DNA of 64,000 bases, taken from assembly GCF_019048065.1 (NCBI RefSeq), contig NZ_CP077291.1, positions 2,294,001 to 2,358,000 of the forward strand. Reading direction: 5' to 3'. Numbering within the stretch: the stretch's first letter is position 1; each line of letters begins with the position of its first letter. The DNA is from Citrobacter farmeri (lineage in GTDB: Bacteria > Pseudomonadota > Gammaproteobacteria > Enterobacterales > Enterobacteriaceae). Shown here piece after piece: positions 1 through 8,770 of the stretch. The notes under the pieces are model-generated. The model had not been told where the DNA came from, ran no database searches, and worked only from the letters and a program-made list of their open reading frames with translations. The position numbers were made by a program, and so were the translations under genes.

Positions 1-90
1 CCTTATTGAGCGTGAGTCCGCATAAACTGACCCTGGCGTACATACAACTGTGCTCGTTTTTAGCTTCACACTGATAATAAGGAACCTGTA

Positions 91-318
91 ATGCCACACG
101 TTGATATCAAATGTTTTCCGCGCGACCTGAATGATGACCAAAAATCGGCGCTGGCCTCAGAAATTACTGAGGTGATCGTTCGTCATTTAAAAAGCAAGGA
201 GCGCTCGGTGAGCGTGGCGCTGACCGAAGTTCCGGAGGAAGAGTGGCAGGGGGTGTGGGATACCGAGATTGCCCCGCAGATGGATGTGCTGATTAAAAAA
301 CCAGGCTACAGCATGTAA
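91..318 (+). CDS. pptA: 4-oxalocrotonate tautomerase family protein PptA
   Basis: A 75-residue protein of the 4-OT/tautomerase superfamily, closely matching E. coli PptA (YdcE) through most of its length and in the C-terminal [14 protein letters not shown]. The catalytic base of the family is the amino-terminal proline exposed after Met removal, and the sequence starts Met-Pro-His as required. E. coli PptA acts in vitro on phenylpyruvate-like enols; the natural substrate is unknown. An AAGGAA ribosome site lies a few bases before the ATG. The gene is followed directly by a CCCGG hairpin and converges on the alkylsulfatase gene. Confidence 0.93.
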   Translation: MPHVDIKCFPRDLNDDQKSALASEITEVIVRHLKSKERSVSVALTEVPEEEWQGVWDTEIAPQMDVLIKKPGYSM

Positions 319-323
319 TAAAA

Positions 324-350
324 CGCCCGGTCGGGAAGGCTGACCGGGCG
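324..350. terminator. CCCGG hairpin between convergent genes
   Basis: Inverted repeat CGCCCGGTC / GACCGGGCG with a 9-base loop, between the ends of pptA and the convergent alkylsulfatase gene. It lacks a clear T-run but sits where a bidirectional terminator is expected. It belongs to a family of similar hairpins at several gene ends in the window. Confidence 0.6.
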
Positions 351-358
351 ACGTCGGA

Positions 359-2335
359 TTATGGCGTGACGATATTGAACCAGAATTCAAATTTATCCAT
401 ATAGCCAAGCATTTCATTCAGTTTTTCTGCATTGCCGGTGATTTTTACGTCACCTTTATCTGTCGCTTCCTTCAGCGTTTCTTCTTTCAACACAATGCGG
501 TTCAACGCATCGCGCGACAGGCTGATGGTGGCATCGGCATTGGCGTCTTCCACGTTCGCGGTGTGGTTCAGTACGCCGTTTTCCAGCTCGACTTTGTACT
601 TACCGCCGTCGTCACCAAAATCGAAATTAAGAACCGCTTTGGCATCTGCCGCTTTTTGGCCGTTAATGTGGACGGCGAGGTAGTCGAAGAACATTTCCGG
701 CGTCATGGCGCGCACGGTATCCCCGCTGGCGGTATTTGGCGTAGGCCCTTTCACCACACCGTTACGCAGTTCCTGCGCCCCGGTCAGGTAGAAGTTACGC
801 CATGGGCCAGATTCCGCCTGATACCCCAGCTGTTCCAGCGCGTCCGCTTCCAGATTTCTCGCTGCCTGATTATTTGGATCGGCAAACACGACCTTGCTTA
901 CCACCTGTGCAACCCAGCGATAGTTGCCCTGATCGTAGTCCTGTTTCGCTTTCTGCAGAATGGCGTCGGCGCCGCCCATGTATTCCACAAATTTCTTCGC
1001 GCCTTCTTCCGGCGGCAGTTCGTCCAGGGTCGCCGGGTTGCCGTCAAACCAGCCGAGATACAGCACATAGGTTGCCTTCACGTCGTGGCTGACTGAACCA
1101 TAGTAACCGCGGTTTGCCCAGGTGTTGGCGAGCGAGGGTGGCAAGGTAAAGTTTGCGGCGATTTCATCGCGGGTTAAGCCCTGGTTCGCCATTCGCAACG
1201 TCTGGTCGTTGATATAGCGATACAAATCTCGCTGGCTTTTCAGCAATTTGACCACATTGTCATTCCCCCAGGTCGGCCAGTGGTGCTGCGCAAGGATAAT
1301 TTCGGCCTTATCGCCCCACAGGGTAAGCGCTTCATTAATGTATTTGGACCACGGGAGAGGCTGACGAATTTTGGCACCACGCAACGAATAGGTGTTGTGC
1401 AGGGTATGGGTGACGTCCTCTGCGGTTTCGATAATTTTCTTCTCTTCGATATACCACAGCATTTCGGATGGGGCTTCAGAACCCGGCGCCATCAGGAAAT
1501 CATAGGTCAGTCCGTCAATGACCTCTTTTTGCCCGGTTTTGGTAATGTAATTGGTTGGCGCGATCAGCGTCACCGTACCGGCGGAGGTGGTGGTTCCCAG
1601 ACCTGCGCCAACCTGACCTTTAACATCCGGTTTCAGCAGGTTGCCGTACATGTAGCTGGCGCGGCGACTCATCACGTTCCCGGCCATGATATTTTCTGAT
1701 ACCGCTTCTTCCATGAATCCGGCAGGGGCGTAGATTTTCACCTTACCTGCTTTTACATCGGCTTCATCGACCACGCCGCGCACGCCGCCGTAGTGGTCAA
1801 CGTGGCTATGGGTATAAATCACCGCGACGACCGGTTTTTTGCTCCGATTTTTAAAGTACAACTCCATACCCACTTTTGCCGTTTCCGCAGAAACCAGCGG
1901 ATCGACAACAGTAATCCCGTCTTTACCTTCGATAATTGTCATATTCGACAGGTCAAGATTACGGATCTGATAAACGCCTTCCGTCACCTCAAACAGGCCG
2001 CTGATATTAATTAACTGTGCCTGACGCCAGAGGCTGGGGTTTACTGAATCGGGAGACTTATCACCTTCTTTAATGAACGCATATTGCTGAGGATTCCAGA
2101 TAACATTGCCTTGTTCGCCCTTAATGACTTCCTGGGGAATAGGGGCAATAAAGCCTTTGTGGGCATCGGTAAAGTCGGTGTTATCGGAGAAGGGCAATTG
2201 ATTATAAAGTGCATTGTTCGCCTGTTGAGTGGCGGCAGTAGCCTCTTTGGGTGCTTCAGCAGCAATAAGCGGGAGAGAACAAGACGTTAACAACCCGGCA
2301 AGGAGTAAACGCCTGGCGATGGGATTGAGTTGCAT
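359..2335 (-). CDS. periplasmic alkylsulfatase, metallo-beta-lactamase fold (SdsA/YjcS family)
   Basis: A 658-residue protein whose length and layout match the class III alkylsulfatases SdsA1 of Pseudomonas and YjcS of E. coli, which hydrolyse primary alkyl sulfates such as SDS. Residues 1-26 form a signal peptide (RR, then a hydrophobic core ending AA-E). The zinc-binding THSHVDH motif is at about 175-181, with further family motifs THTLHN and QHHWPTWGN downstream. The C-terminal 130 residues are the SCP2-like lipid-binding domain. It is homologous to E. coli YjcS but diverges enough, especially near the N-terminus, that I do not assign that symbol. The protein should act in the periplasm. 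It converges on pptA; no partner gene is adjacent. Confidence 0.88.
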   Translation of the reverse strand: MQLNPIARRLLLAGLLTSCSLPLIAAEAPKEATAATQQANNALYNQLPFSDNTDFTDAHKGFIAPIPQEVIKGEQGNVIWNPQQYAFIKEGDKSPDSVNPSLWRQAQLINISGLFEVTEGVYQIRNLDLSNMTIIEGKDGITVVDPLVSAETAKVGMELYFKNRSKKPVVAVIYTHSHVDHYGGVRGVVDEADVKAGKVKIYAPAGFMEEAVSENIMAGNVMSRRASYMYGNLLKPDVKGQVGAGLGTTTSAGTVTLIAPTNYITKTGQKEVIDGLTYDFLMAPGSEAPSEMLWYIEEKKIIETAEDVTHTLHNTYSLRGAKIRQPLPWSKYINEALTLWGDKAEIILAQHHWPTWGNDNVVKLLKSQRDLYRYINDQTLRMANQGLTRDEIAANFTLPPSLANTWANRGYYGSVSHDVKATYVLYLGWFDGNPATLDELPPEEGAKKFVEYMGGADAILQKAKQDYDQGNYRWVAQVVSKVVFADPNNQAARNLEADALEQLGYQAESGPWRNFYLTGAQELRNGVVKGPTPNTASGDTVRAMTPEMFFDYLAVHINGQKAADAKAVLNFDFGDDGGKYKVELENGVLNHTANVEDANADATISLSRDALNRIVLKEETLKEATDKGDVKITGNAEKLNEMLGYMDKFEFWFNIVTP

Positions 2336-2504
2336 CGTAAAACCTCACTTATCGAAATGGAGGACATTTTTATGTGGAAATGCAGGTATCTGTACTTTCG
2401 GCGTGGAAATTTGAGGTAATGCAACATTAACTATAGCCAGCTTCTGATAGACAGCAATGGATGTGCAGATATTCTCAGGAGCTTGATATCTGCACGATTT
2501 ATCA

Positions 2505-2867
2505 TCAGTTTTGTGGAATGTCGTCGACAGAGGTATAGATTGTCAGACCATACTGACGGGCGACCTCAATATCCATATCGGCACCTTTAGATGCCCCGGC
2601 TATCCGGTAAATCGCGTCACAACGGGTAATGAGTCGGTGGGCGACCGGGTAGAGCATCGCTTCGCTGATCTCGTCATCTAAAGATGTGGAACCCGCCGCT
2701 TTTGCCAGCGGCAAAGCGAGCCATTCGCCAATCAGAGGAATATGTCCGCGCTGGTATACAGCAAGCGCTGCCGCTTCGAGACGCTGAAGATTAGCGTCGA
2801 GCAGTGCCTGTTTCCCGTCTGTGCCGCTGCGATAAGGGCCGGCGATTAAAATCAATTGTGCTGTCAT
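2505..2867 (-). CDS. DUF4406 / nucleoside 2-deoxyribosyltransferase-like protein
   Basis: A 120-residue cytoplasmic protein starting TAQLILIAGPYRSGT, which resembles the DUF4406 family, itself related to nucleoside 2-deoxyribosyltransferases. Consistent features are the early AGPY segment, the internal IGEWLALPLA, and the C-terminal SKGADMDIEVARQYGL, similar to the acidic SxGxxxE region of that fold. No substrate is established. It is divergent from the DeoR-type regulator, with 149 bases between them, so that regulator may control it. Family assignment is moderate and function unknown. Confidence 0.7.
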   Translation of the reverse strand: MTAQLILIAGPYRSGTDGKQALLDANLQRLEAAALAVYQRGHIPLIGEWLALPLAKAAGSTSLDDEISEAMLYPVAHRLITRCDAIYRIAGASKGADMDIEVARQYGLTIYTSVDDIPQN

Positions 2868-3016
2868 TATGTCCTCGCTACGTGTTTACACAGGGCAGAA
2901 ATGCGTATTTCTGCACGTTTTTATTGCCTGTCAGGCCATGTGTTTGTAGAGTAAGTATCATAAACAGCAATTTCGTGCATGATCAAGATATATCGTGCAA
3001 AAGCAGGAAGAGACCT

Positions 3017-3772
3017 ATGCTTACCGATCAGCGTAAAAAAATGATCCTTGAACTGCTGGCCGCCGAGGGCCAGGTGTTGTCGAAGGCGCTCAGCAACCGG
3101 TTTGCGGTTTCTGAAGACACCATCCGCCGCGATTTACGTGAGCTTGCTGCCGAAGGATTTCTACAGCGCGTACATGGCGGGGCGCTGCCATCGTCTTCGG
3201 CGGTAGCGCCGTTTATCGAACGAAAGTCATTGAAAACGGACGCAAAAAAGCGCGTGGCGCAAAAAGGGGCAACGTTGATTTCTTCCGGTCAGGTGGTAAT
3301 TATTGACGGCGGAACGACAACATCAGAGCTGATCGCCTGTCTGCCGGATGATTTAAACATCACTGTGGTGACTCACAGTCCGGGCATCGCATTGGGTCTG
3401 GTCAATCATCCGCTTATTGAGATCATTCTCATCGGTGGGCGTGTCTATAAACACTCGATTGTCACGGTTGGCGCAGCGACGATAGAGGGAATGCGTAACA
3501 TCCAGGCCGATCTCTTTTTCATGGGCGTGACGGGAATACACCCGGAAGCGGGATTAACCACGGGAGATTACGAAGAAGCGTGCATCAAACGTGCATTTTC
3601 CGGCAGAGCGGCGGAAACCATTGTTCTGGCTTCGCCGGAGAAAATCAGCACCGCGTCTCCCTTCGCCATTGGCGACGTGTCGCTGATTAATACGGTCGTC
3701 GTGGAGGAGAACACCGACGAGAGTTGGGTTCGCGCTATGAACGCGAAAGGGATCACGGTGGTGAAGGCGTAG
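3017..3772 (+). CDS. DeoR-family transcriptional regulator
   Basis: A 251-residue repressor-type protein. The N-terminal 55 residues form the DeoR winged helix (QRKKMILELLAAEGQV, then VSEDTIRRDLRELAAEGFLQRVHGGAL). The rest is the DeoRC phosphosugar-sensing domain, with the typical IDGGTTTSELIACLP, VVTHSPGIA and ILIGGRVY segments. The ATG at 3017 was preferred because the DeoR fold starts there; the frame is open further upstream but without a matching domain. It is divergent from the DUF4406 gene and ends directly against the convergent flavin-reductase-like gene. The effector is probably a phosphorylated sugar, as in the family, but no sugar genes are adjacent. Confidence 0.88.
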   Translation: MLTDQRKKMILELLAAEGQVLSKALSNRFAVSEDTIRRDLRELAAEGFLQRVHGGALPSSSAVAPFIERKSLKTDAKKRVAQKGATLISSGQVVIIDGGTTTSELIACLPDDLNITVVTHSPGIALGLVNHPLIEIILIGGRVYKHSIVTVGAATIEGMRNIQADLFFMGVTGIHPEAGLTTGDYEEACIKRAFSGRAAETIVLASPEKISTASPFAIGDVSLINTVVVEENTDESWVRAMNAKGITVVKA

Positions 3773-4342
3773 CTAACCCGCCGACACCCGTTTGCCGCTG
3801 GTGACGAACGTTCCTGCGCCAAGATGATGCAGGGTATTGAGCTTATCGTCATCGAACTGCCAGCGGCCTTCGACAAACACACGTTCATCCGCGGCGGCAG
3901 AAACCACTTCGCCGAATAAGGTGTCGTATTTTTCCTGCGCGGCGGTGGCGGGGAGGAGACGACACTCCATCCATGCCAGGCATTTTTCTTCGACTACCGG
4001 CAGTCCCAACACCGGTCCTTTTATTACCGGGATGCCGTAACAGTTAAATTTGTCTTCATCTCGCCCGGAAACACTGCCGACAGCGTAAGTCCAGTTGGTC
4101 GCGGCGACGCCGGGAATGACAATACCGAACAGGCCGCTGCGCTCAATTAACTCCCGCGACCAGGCCGTTTTATCGACCACAATGGCGAGACGGGGCGGTT
4201 CAAACTCGACGGGCATAGACCACGCGGCGGCCATGATGTTGCGCCTGTTGCTGACCTCATCGCGGCTGGTGACAAGCACCGTAGGGCCATGATTGAGCAG
4301 GCGACTGGCGTGGCGTAATTCAACAGGACGGAATCGACTCAC
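3773..4342 (-). CDS. flavin reductase-like (FMN-binding split barrel) protein
   Basis: About 189 residues from a GTG start at 4342 (MSRFRPVELRHASRL); a TTG at 4357 would add five residues. The body matches the flavin-reductase-like domain: HGPTVLVTSRDE near the N-terminus, IMAAAWSMPVEFEPPRLAIVVD and SGLFGIVIPGVA in the middle, and FGEVVSAAADERVFVEGRWQF at the end. Members bind FMN and either reduce it with NAD(P)H or act as flavin-dependent oxidoreductases; the substrate cannot be read. Its stop codon abuts that of the DeoR gene with no gap. It is divergent from nhoA. Confidence 0.8.
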   Translation of the reverse strand: MSRFRPVELRHASRLLNHGPTVLVTSRDEVSNRRNIMAAAWSMPVEFEPPRLAIVVDKTAWSRELIERSGLFGIVIPGVAATNWTYAVGSVSGRDEDKFNCYGIPVIKGPVLGLPVVEEKCLAWMECRLLPATAAQEKYDTLFGEVVSAAADERVFVEGRWQFDDDKLNTLHHLGAGTFVTSGKRVSAG

Positions 4343-4479
4343 GGGATTGTCTCGCAAAGGTTTTTTCTGAGTATTAATGAAAATCGACGTTGTGCCAACC
4401 CGCTAATAACATCCGTCTCATGCTTTGAGCGCATCGTTTATACTCGGATAACGATTTAAGACCCACGACAGGAAACCTG

Positions 4480-5325
4480 ATGACTCCCATCCTGAATGCT
4501 TATTTTGCTCGTCTGAACTGGTCAGGGCGTGCCGACGTTAATATTGAGACGCTTCGGGCGCTGCATTTGCAGCATAACTGTACAATCCCGTTTGAGAATC
4601 TCGACGTGCTGTTACCACGAGAAATGCACCTTGACGATCGATCGCTGGAAGAGAAACTCATTACCGCACGTCGCGGCGGTTATTGTTTTGAGCAAAATGG
4701 CGTGTTTGAGCGTGTCCTACGCGAACTGGGCTTTACCGTACGCAGCCTGCTGGGACGCGTGGTACTGGCAAATCCGCCGAGTTTACCCCCGCGGACTCAC
4801 CGTCTGCTGCTAGTTGAGCTGGATGGCGAATCGTGGATCGCCGATGTGGGGTTTGGCGGTCAGACGCTCACTGCGCCCATTCGTCTGCAAGCGGACATCA
4901 TTCAGAAGACGCCGCACGGTGAATACCGTTTACAGCAGGAGGGGGACGACTGGATCCTGCAGTTCTGTCATCATGAGCACTGGCAGTCCATGTACCGCTT
5001 CGATCGGGTGATGCAGCAGCAAAGTGACCATGTGATGGGCAACTTCTGGTCTGCACACTGGCCGCAGTCGCATTTTCGCCATCATCTGCTGATGTGTCGT
5101 CATTTGCCGGACGGTGGAAAATTAACCCTCACCAATTTTCACTTCACGCATTACGAAAATGACAGGGCGGTAGAACAGCGCAATTTGCCGGATGTCGCCT
5201 CGCTGTATGCTCTGCTACAGGAACGTTTTGGCCTTGGGGTGACGGACGCGAAGCATGGTTTTACGGAAACTGAGCTGGCGAGGGTGATGGCGGCGTTTGA
5301 TACCCATCCAGAAGCCGGAAAATAA
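4480..5325 (+). CDS. nhoA: arylamine N-acetyltransferase / N-hydroxyarylamine O-acetyltransferase
   Basis: A 281-residue enzyme of the same length as E. coli NhoA and closely similar to it. It transfers acetyl from acetyl-CoA to arylamines and arylhydroxylamines in the cytoplasm. The catalytic triad is intact at the family positions: Cys69 in RRGGYCF, His107 in PPRTHRLL and Asp122 in WIADVGFGG. It has an AGGAAACC ribosome site before the ATG and is followed by a strong hairpin shared with the convergent autotransporter gene. The position next to yddE and narV is the same as in E. coli. Confidence 0.96.
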   Translation: MTPILNAYFARLNWSGRADVNIETLRALHLQHNCTIPFENLDVLLPREMHLDDRSLEEKLITARRGGYCFEQNGVFERVLRELGFTVRSLLGRVVLANPPSLPPRTHRLLLVELDGESWIADVGFGGQTLTAPIRLQADIIQKTPHGEYRLQQEGDDWILQFCHHEHWQSMYRFDRVMQQQSDHVMGNFWSAHWPQSHFRHHLLMCRHLPDGGKLTLTNFHFTHYENDRAVEQRNLPDVASLYALLQERFGLGVTDAKHGFTETELARVMAAFDTHPEAGK

Positions 5326-5330
5326 AGAAA

Positions 5331-5363
5331 ACCCGGCAGGCGCATGCGCTTACCGGGTGTTTT
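5331..5363. terminator. bidirectional terminator between nhoA and autotransporter gene
   Basis: ACCCGG and CCGGGT arms around a GC-rich loop that contains a further GCATGC palindrome, followed on the + strand by GTTTTT and preceded by an A-run, so it can act in both directions between the two convergent genes. Confidence 0.8.
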
Positions 5364-5366
5364 TCA

Positions 5367-8315
5367 TCAGAACGAGGCTTTAATCCCGATCATCGCTGAC
5401 GTATCGCTATAGCCTTTGTCGCCAGCCTGCTGAGCGACGTTACCCCACAGGGCGACATGCTTCGTCAACTGACCTTCGACACCGGCTTTCAGTTCGCCGA
5501 TATTGCGGGCCCCCTCCAGATTCACGTTTTCACTATTCATTGAGACGCCAAAGTCTTTGCTGTTATGGATCCAGTTGGCTTCCACAAACGGCTGGAAAGT
5601 ACGGTGCTTATCATTGTCCCGTTGGTTATGTCCCTTGCCGAACAGACGGACGCCGACACGGGTCTGAATGTTGCCATCGCCGTTGCCTTCCACGCGGGTA
5701 CCGTTCACTTCTTTGTGCTCATCCGCCTTCACGCCCATCCAGGTGACCTGTGCTTTAGGCTGGATATACAGTGAGTTACGTTCGCTTAACGTCGCCAGTT
5801 TCCAGGTATAGCCGGATTCGACAGAGGCGGTGAAGCCGCGGGAATCATACTCTTCTGACTCAACGTCACGACCAGAAACGGTGTTATCAAACCAGCTGTA
5901 CTGCGCCCAGGTGTCAACGTATGCCCCTTCGTGGGTTTCGTTGTCCTGCAGCCAGGTGCCGTACAGACCAGCGCTGTAACCACTGATGCGACTGTCAGCG
6001 CGGTTACCGTTACGCTGGTTTTCCGCACGGCTCTTCTGGTTGGCGTAGCCGGCCATCAGGCCCAGATGGAAGCGATCGGTGTTGCCTGAAGTCCACTGTG
6101 CAATATCGCCGCCCAGCTGCATAACATAGCGGTTGCTCTGCATCGCCAGTTGGTCGCTGCTGTCTTTCTGACGGGTATGACCGCCAACGTTACGCAGCCA
6201 CAGGCTGGTGACGGCTTCCTCGCCGGTGAGTGCATCCACGTAATGCGTTTCACCCAGACGATCCTGTAAACGGGTGTTAAACAGCGTATTCGCTGCCTGC
6301 AGGTTCATACCGTACAGACCGGCTTCCGGACGTACCGCGTGTTCACGCGGCGTCGGGGATGGCGACTGCGGATCGGTAGGATCACCAGGCGAGGCAGGAT
6401 CCACCGGAGTGGCCGGAGACAGGGCGCTGCTCAGATACCAGTTCTTGTTGTTCTCACCTACGCCGCGTTGCAGAGTGTAGTCATACGCACCGGCCACGAT
6501 ACGACCATTTTGTCTGAACACGCCGTCAGAATTGCCGGCGACGCTAATCAGTTCTATACCCTCAGTCGTCAGGCCGCCCGCGCCACCGGCGTTGAGCACT
6601 TTTACGTTCGTGGTACCCGAAGTGTTGCCGGTAACGATCATCCGATCGGTCGGCGACGCGTCATCGCCCAGTTGGGTGTTCATCACGATGTTACCGTTCG
6701 CACCGGTATAATCGCCGTTCACCGTCAGGGTTTTGAAGCTTGTGGCCTCACGGGTCTGTCTGAGACGCTTCGCTCCGCCCGGCATGAAGGTCAGCGTGGA
6801 GTCATCCAGCGTCAGGTGAGTGAGCTGAGAACTTTTGGTCATATTCCAGGCCGAGCCCTCCGCCAGCGACAGGTTATTCACCGCGTCGTCGCTGGTTACC
6901 GTTCCGCCAACAATGCGCGACTGGTTGATTGCGCTGATGTCAACCACGGCGGCATCCCGGGCTTCGATTGTCCCGACCACCTGGACTTTTTGCGGGGTAA
7001 TCGTCACGCGGGAGTCTGCATTTTCAGCCAGAATAGCGGTGGCATCCGGGTCGTTGTAGTTCACCCCCATCTGTACCTCGCCGTTCAGCGTGATTTCGCC
7101 GCCTTTGTCCGCATGGACATAGCTCCAGCTACCGCTGCGGGTGGTATCGACGACATCGATGTTCAGACGACCATTAATGTCGATTTTACCCGCTGTCAGC
7201 GCATCGTCTTTACTGGCCAGAATACCGGTGCCGGTTGTCTGTTGGTGTCCCTGGGTGTCCAGAGTGATGTTCAGGTCGTTACCGGTATATTGCGTGGACC
7301 CCATTGAGTCAACGCCATCAAGAACCGTCCCATCTGCACCGGATTTGAGCAGCAGGGTCGTCGTACCGTGGGTGGTGATAGACGAATCCAAATCGATACC
7401 GGAAAGGCCATCAGAAAGCCAGATCGCGGACGCGACGGCCCCAACGGCATTGGCAGTGACATCGACATAGGTATCGCCAAACGCTTCGATATAACCGGCG
7501 TTAGCATTAATACCATCCGCAAAATCATTGGCAACAGATTTAACGGTGGCATTTTGATACTGAATACGTGAGCGGTTAGCTGCGTTTTTCGATTCTGAAA
7601 CAATCCCAACGGAGTACTCTGTACTCTTGTTATTCACAATAAGATTTTCAGCGTCGATGAAAGTCCCTTCCTTCGCATAAACGCCAAAAACATGTCCATT
7701 CGTCCCGGTTACCGTTGCATTCACCGTGGTGTCACCGGTTAAGGTAATAACGCCATTGTTTTTATCAGAATAGATACCTGAGATAGTCTTACCGTTGCGC
7801 TGGTGGCTGACGTTTATGGTTAAATCATCAGCAATAAGCGTGCCTTTCTGTGCCCGATAAGCGTCACTTGTCCCCCCCATATCCATAATGCCGACGGCGA
7901 ACAGAGATTGATAATCTTCATCAAGCGCCAGGTCCGGGCGTCCGTCGACCGTACCCGGAATAAAATCCCCGGTAATTTGATTTACCGTAGAGCCGGACCC
8001 TAAATTGATTGTCCCGCTATTGGCAACAAAAACAGTGCCAGACGCGAGTGAAAAATCGCCATCTTCAAACTCGCCCCAGGCGTTAACGATTGGCGTTCCG
8101 CCAGGGTTGGTAATCGTAATCCCCCCATTATTTGCCACGGAGATTGTGTTATTTTCCCCTGAGGTACTGACAATTTTATATGAACCGCCTTCAGTCAGGA
8201 CACCGCTCCCGGTGATAATCCCTTCATCTTCATTATAGATTTTTGCATAAGCGTTATTTGTCATTAACAGACTACCGATCAATAACGCCATTGTCGTTAA
8301 TTTAAATTCTTTCAT
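5367..8315 (-). CDS. autotransporter outer-membrane beta-barrel protein (type Va)
   Basis: About 982 residues from the ATG at 8315; an in-frame ATG at 8351 would add 12 residues but lacks a ribosome site and would push the signal sequence inward. Order: a signal peptide at about 1-24 ending NNAYA; a Gly/Asn/Thr-rich beta-helical passenger of about 590 residues; a pertactin-like segment (LTVNGDYTGANG, TDRMIVTGNTSG); a Pro/Asp/Ser-rich linker rich in PSP and DP repeats; and a C-terminal translocator domain of about 270 residues ending IGIKASF, with the terminal Phe typical of BAM substrates. It should be displayed at the cell surface. The passenger gives no clear adhesin or protease motif, so the function is unknown. 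The upstream region is markedly AT-rich, as common for surface genes under H-NS control. Confidence 0.92.
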   Translation of the reverse strand: MKEFKLTTMALLIGSLLMTNNAYAKIYNEDEGIITGSGVLTEGGSYKIVSTSGENNTISVANNGGITITNPGGTPIVNAWGEFEDGDFSLASGTVFVANSGTINLGSGSTVNQITGDFIPGTVDGRPDLALDEDYQSLFAVGIMDMGGTSDAYRAQKGTLIADDLTINVSHQRNGKTISGIYSDKNNGVITLTGDTTVNATVTGTNGHVFGVYAKEGTFIDAENLIVNNKSTEYSVGIVSESKNAANRSRIQYQNATVKSVANDFADGINANAGYIEAFGDTYVDVTANAVGAVASAIWLSDGLSGIDLDSSITTHGTTTLLLKSGADGTVLDGVDSMGSTQYTGNDLNITLDTQGHQQTTGTGILASKDDALTAGKIDINGRLNIDVVDTTRSGSWSYVHADKGGEITLNGEVQMGVNYNDPDATAILAENADSRVTITPQKVQVVGTIEARDAAVVDISAINQSRIVGGTVTSDDAVNNLSLAEGSAWNMTKSSQLTHLTLDDSTLTFMPGGAKRLRQTREATSFKTLTVNGDYTGANGNIVMNTQLGDDASPTDRMIVTGNTSGTTNVKVLNAGGAGGLTTEGIELISVAGNSDGVFRQNGRIVAGAYDYTLQRGVGENNKNWYLSSALSPATPVDPASPGDPTDPQSPSPTPREHAVRPEAGLYGMNLQAANTLFNTRLQDRLGETHYVDALTGEEAVTSLWLRNVGGHTRQKDSSDQLAMQSNRYVMQLGGDIAQWTSGNTDRFHLGLMAGYANQKSRAENQRNGNRADSRISGYSAGLYGTWLQDNETHEGAYVDTWAQYSWFDNTVSGRDVESEEYDSRGFTASVESGYTWKLATLSERNSLYIQPKAQVTWMGVKADEHKEVNGTRVEGNGDGNIQTRVGVRLFGKGHNQRDNDKHRTFQPFVEANWIHNSKDFGVSMNSENVNLEGARNIGELKAGVEGQLTKHVALWGNVAQQAGDKGYSDTSAMIGIKASF

Positions 8316-8730
8316 ATTTATATTCGCATTTTTAATAGACAAATACAGCATGCAATATATTATATTGCACAGTACTGCGTTTTACGTTTTCAGTCAGAAC
8401 GAGATTCGCTTGATGTTTGCTATATCTGGTGAATCCTTTTCTGCGGTTCACATCATGTGATGATGACTTATTTTCCATGCGACCTAAGAAATAACAAATG
8501 AATTGATCTTACGTAACTAAATAAATCGATTATCGATAATGTGAAATAAGAGATTGCAGATGAAGTGATTTTGATTTTTGAATTAAATCTGGTTGATATA
8601 AGAAGGGGGGGTAATAGTCTACTCTTCTGATTTTTAAAGTCTTTTATTTCTTAAGTTCAATTTAAGATCATTTAAGGTTAATTAAGGTGACTTGCTGGGG
8701 ATTAAAATAGTCAACTTTGGAAAGGAAAAT
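8316..8730. other. AT-rich gene-free region upstream of the autotransporter gene
   Basis: About 415 bases very rich in A and T, with repeated TTTAAG/AAGGTTAATTAAGG stretches and one GGGGGGG run. No ORF with a plausible ribosome site was seen. It probably holds the autotransporter promoter; the composition suggests H-NS silencing, which is inference. Confidence 0.5.
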
Positions 8731-8770
8731 AAAGCAGCCCGGTAAGGAGAATCTTTACCGGGTTGCTTTC
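8731..8770 (-). terminator. intrinsic terminator of yddE
   Basis: Arms GCAGCCCGGTAA and TTACCGGGTTGC around a short loop, just downstream of the yddE stop on the minus strand, with an A-run on the + strand that gives a U-tract in the transcript. Confidence 0.8.

Noticed and set aside
563..1096. 177-codon + strand ORF opposite the alkylsulfatase gene
   Set aside because: Lies wholly within a clear gene on the other strand and matches no family.
2372..2419. 15-codon ORF with a GGAGG site between the alkylsulfatase and DUF4406 genes
   Set aside because: Spacing from GGAGG is acceptable but the peptide (MWKCRYLYFRRGNLR) has no relation to a neighbour and no hairpin or terminator beside it; too short to support alone.
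6339..7307. 322-codon + strand ORF opposite the autotransporter gene
   Set aside because: Shadow frame in a repetitive gene; no plausible start or family.
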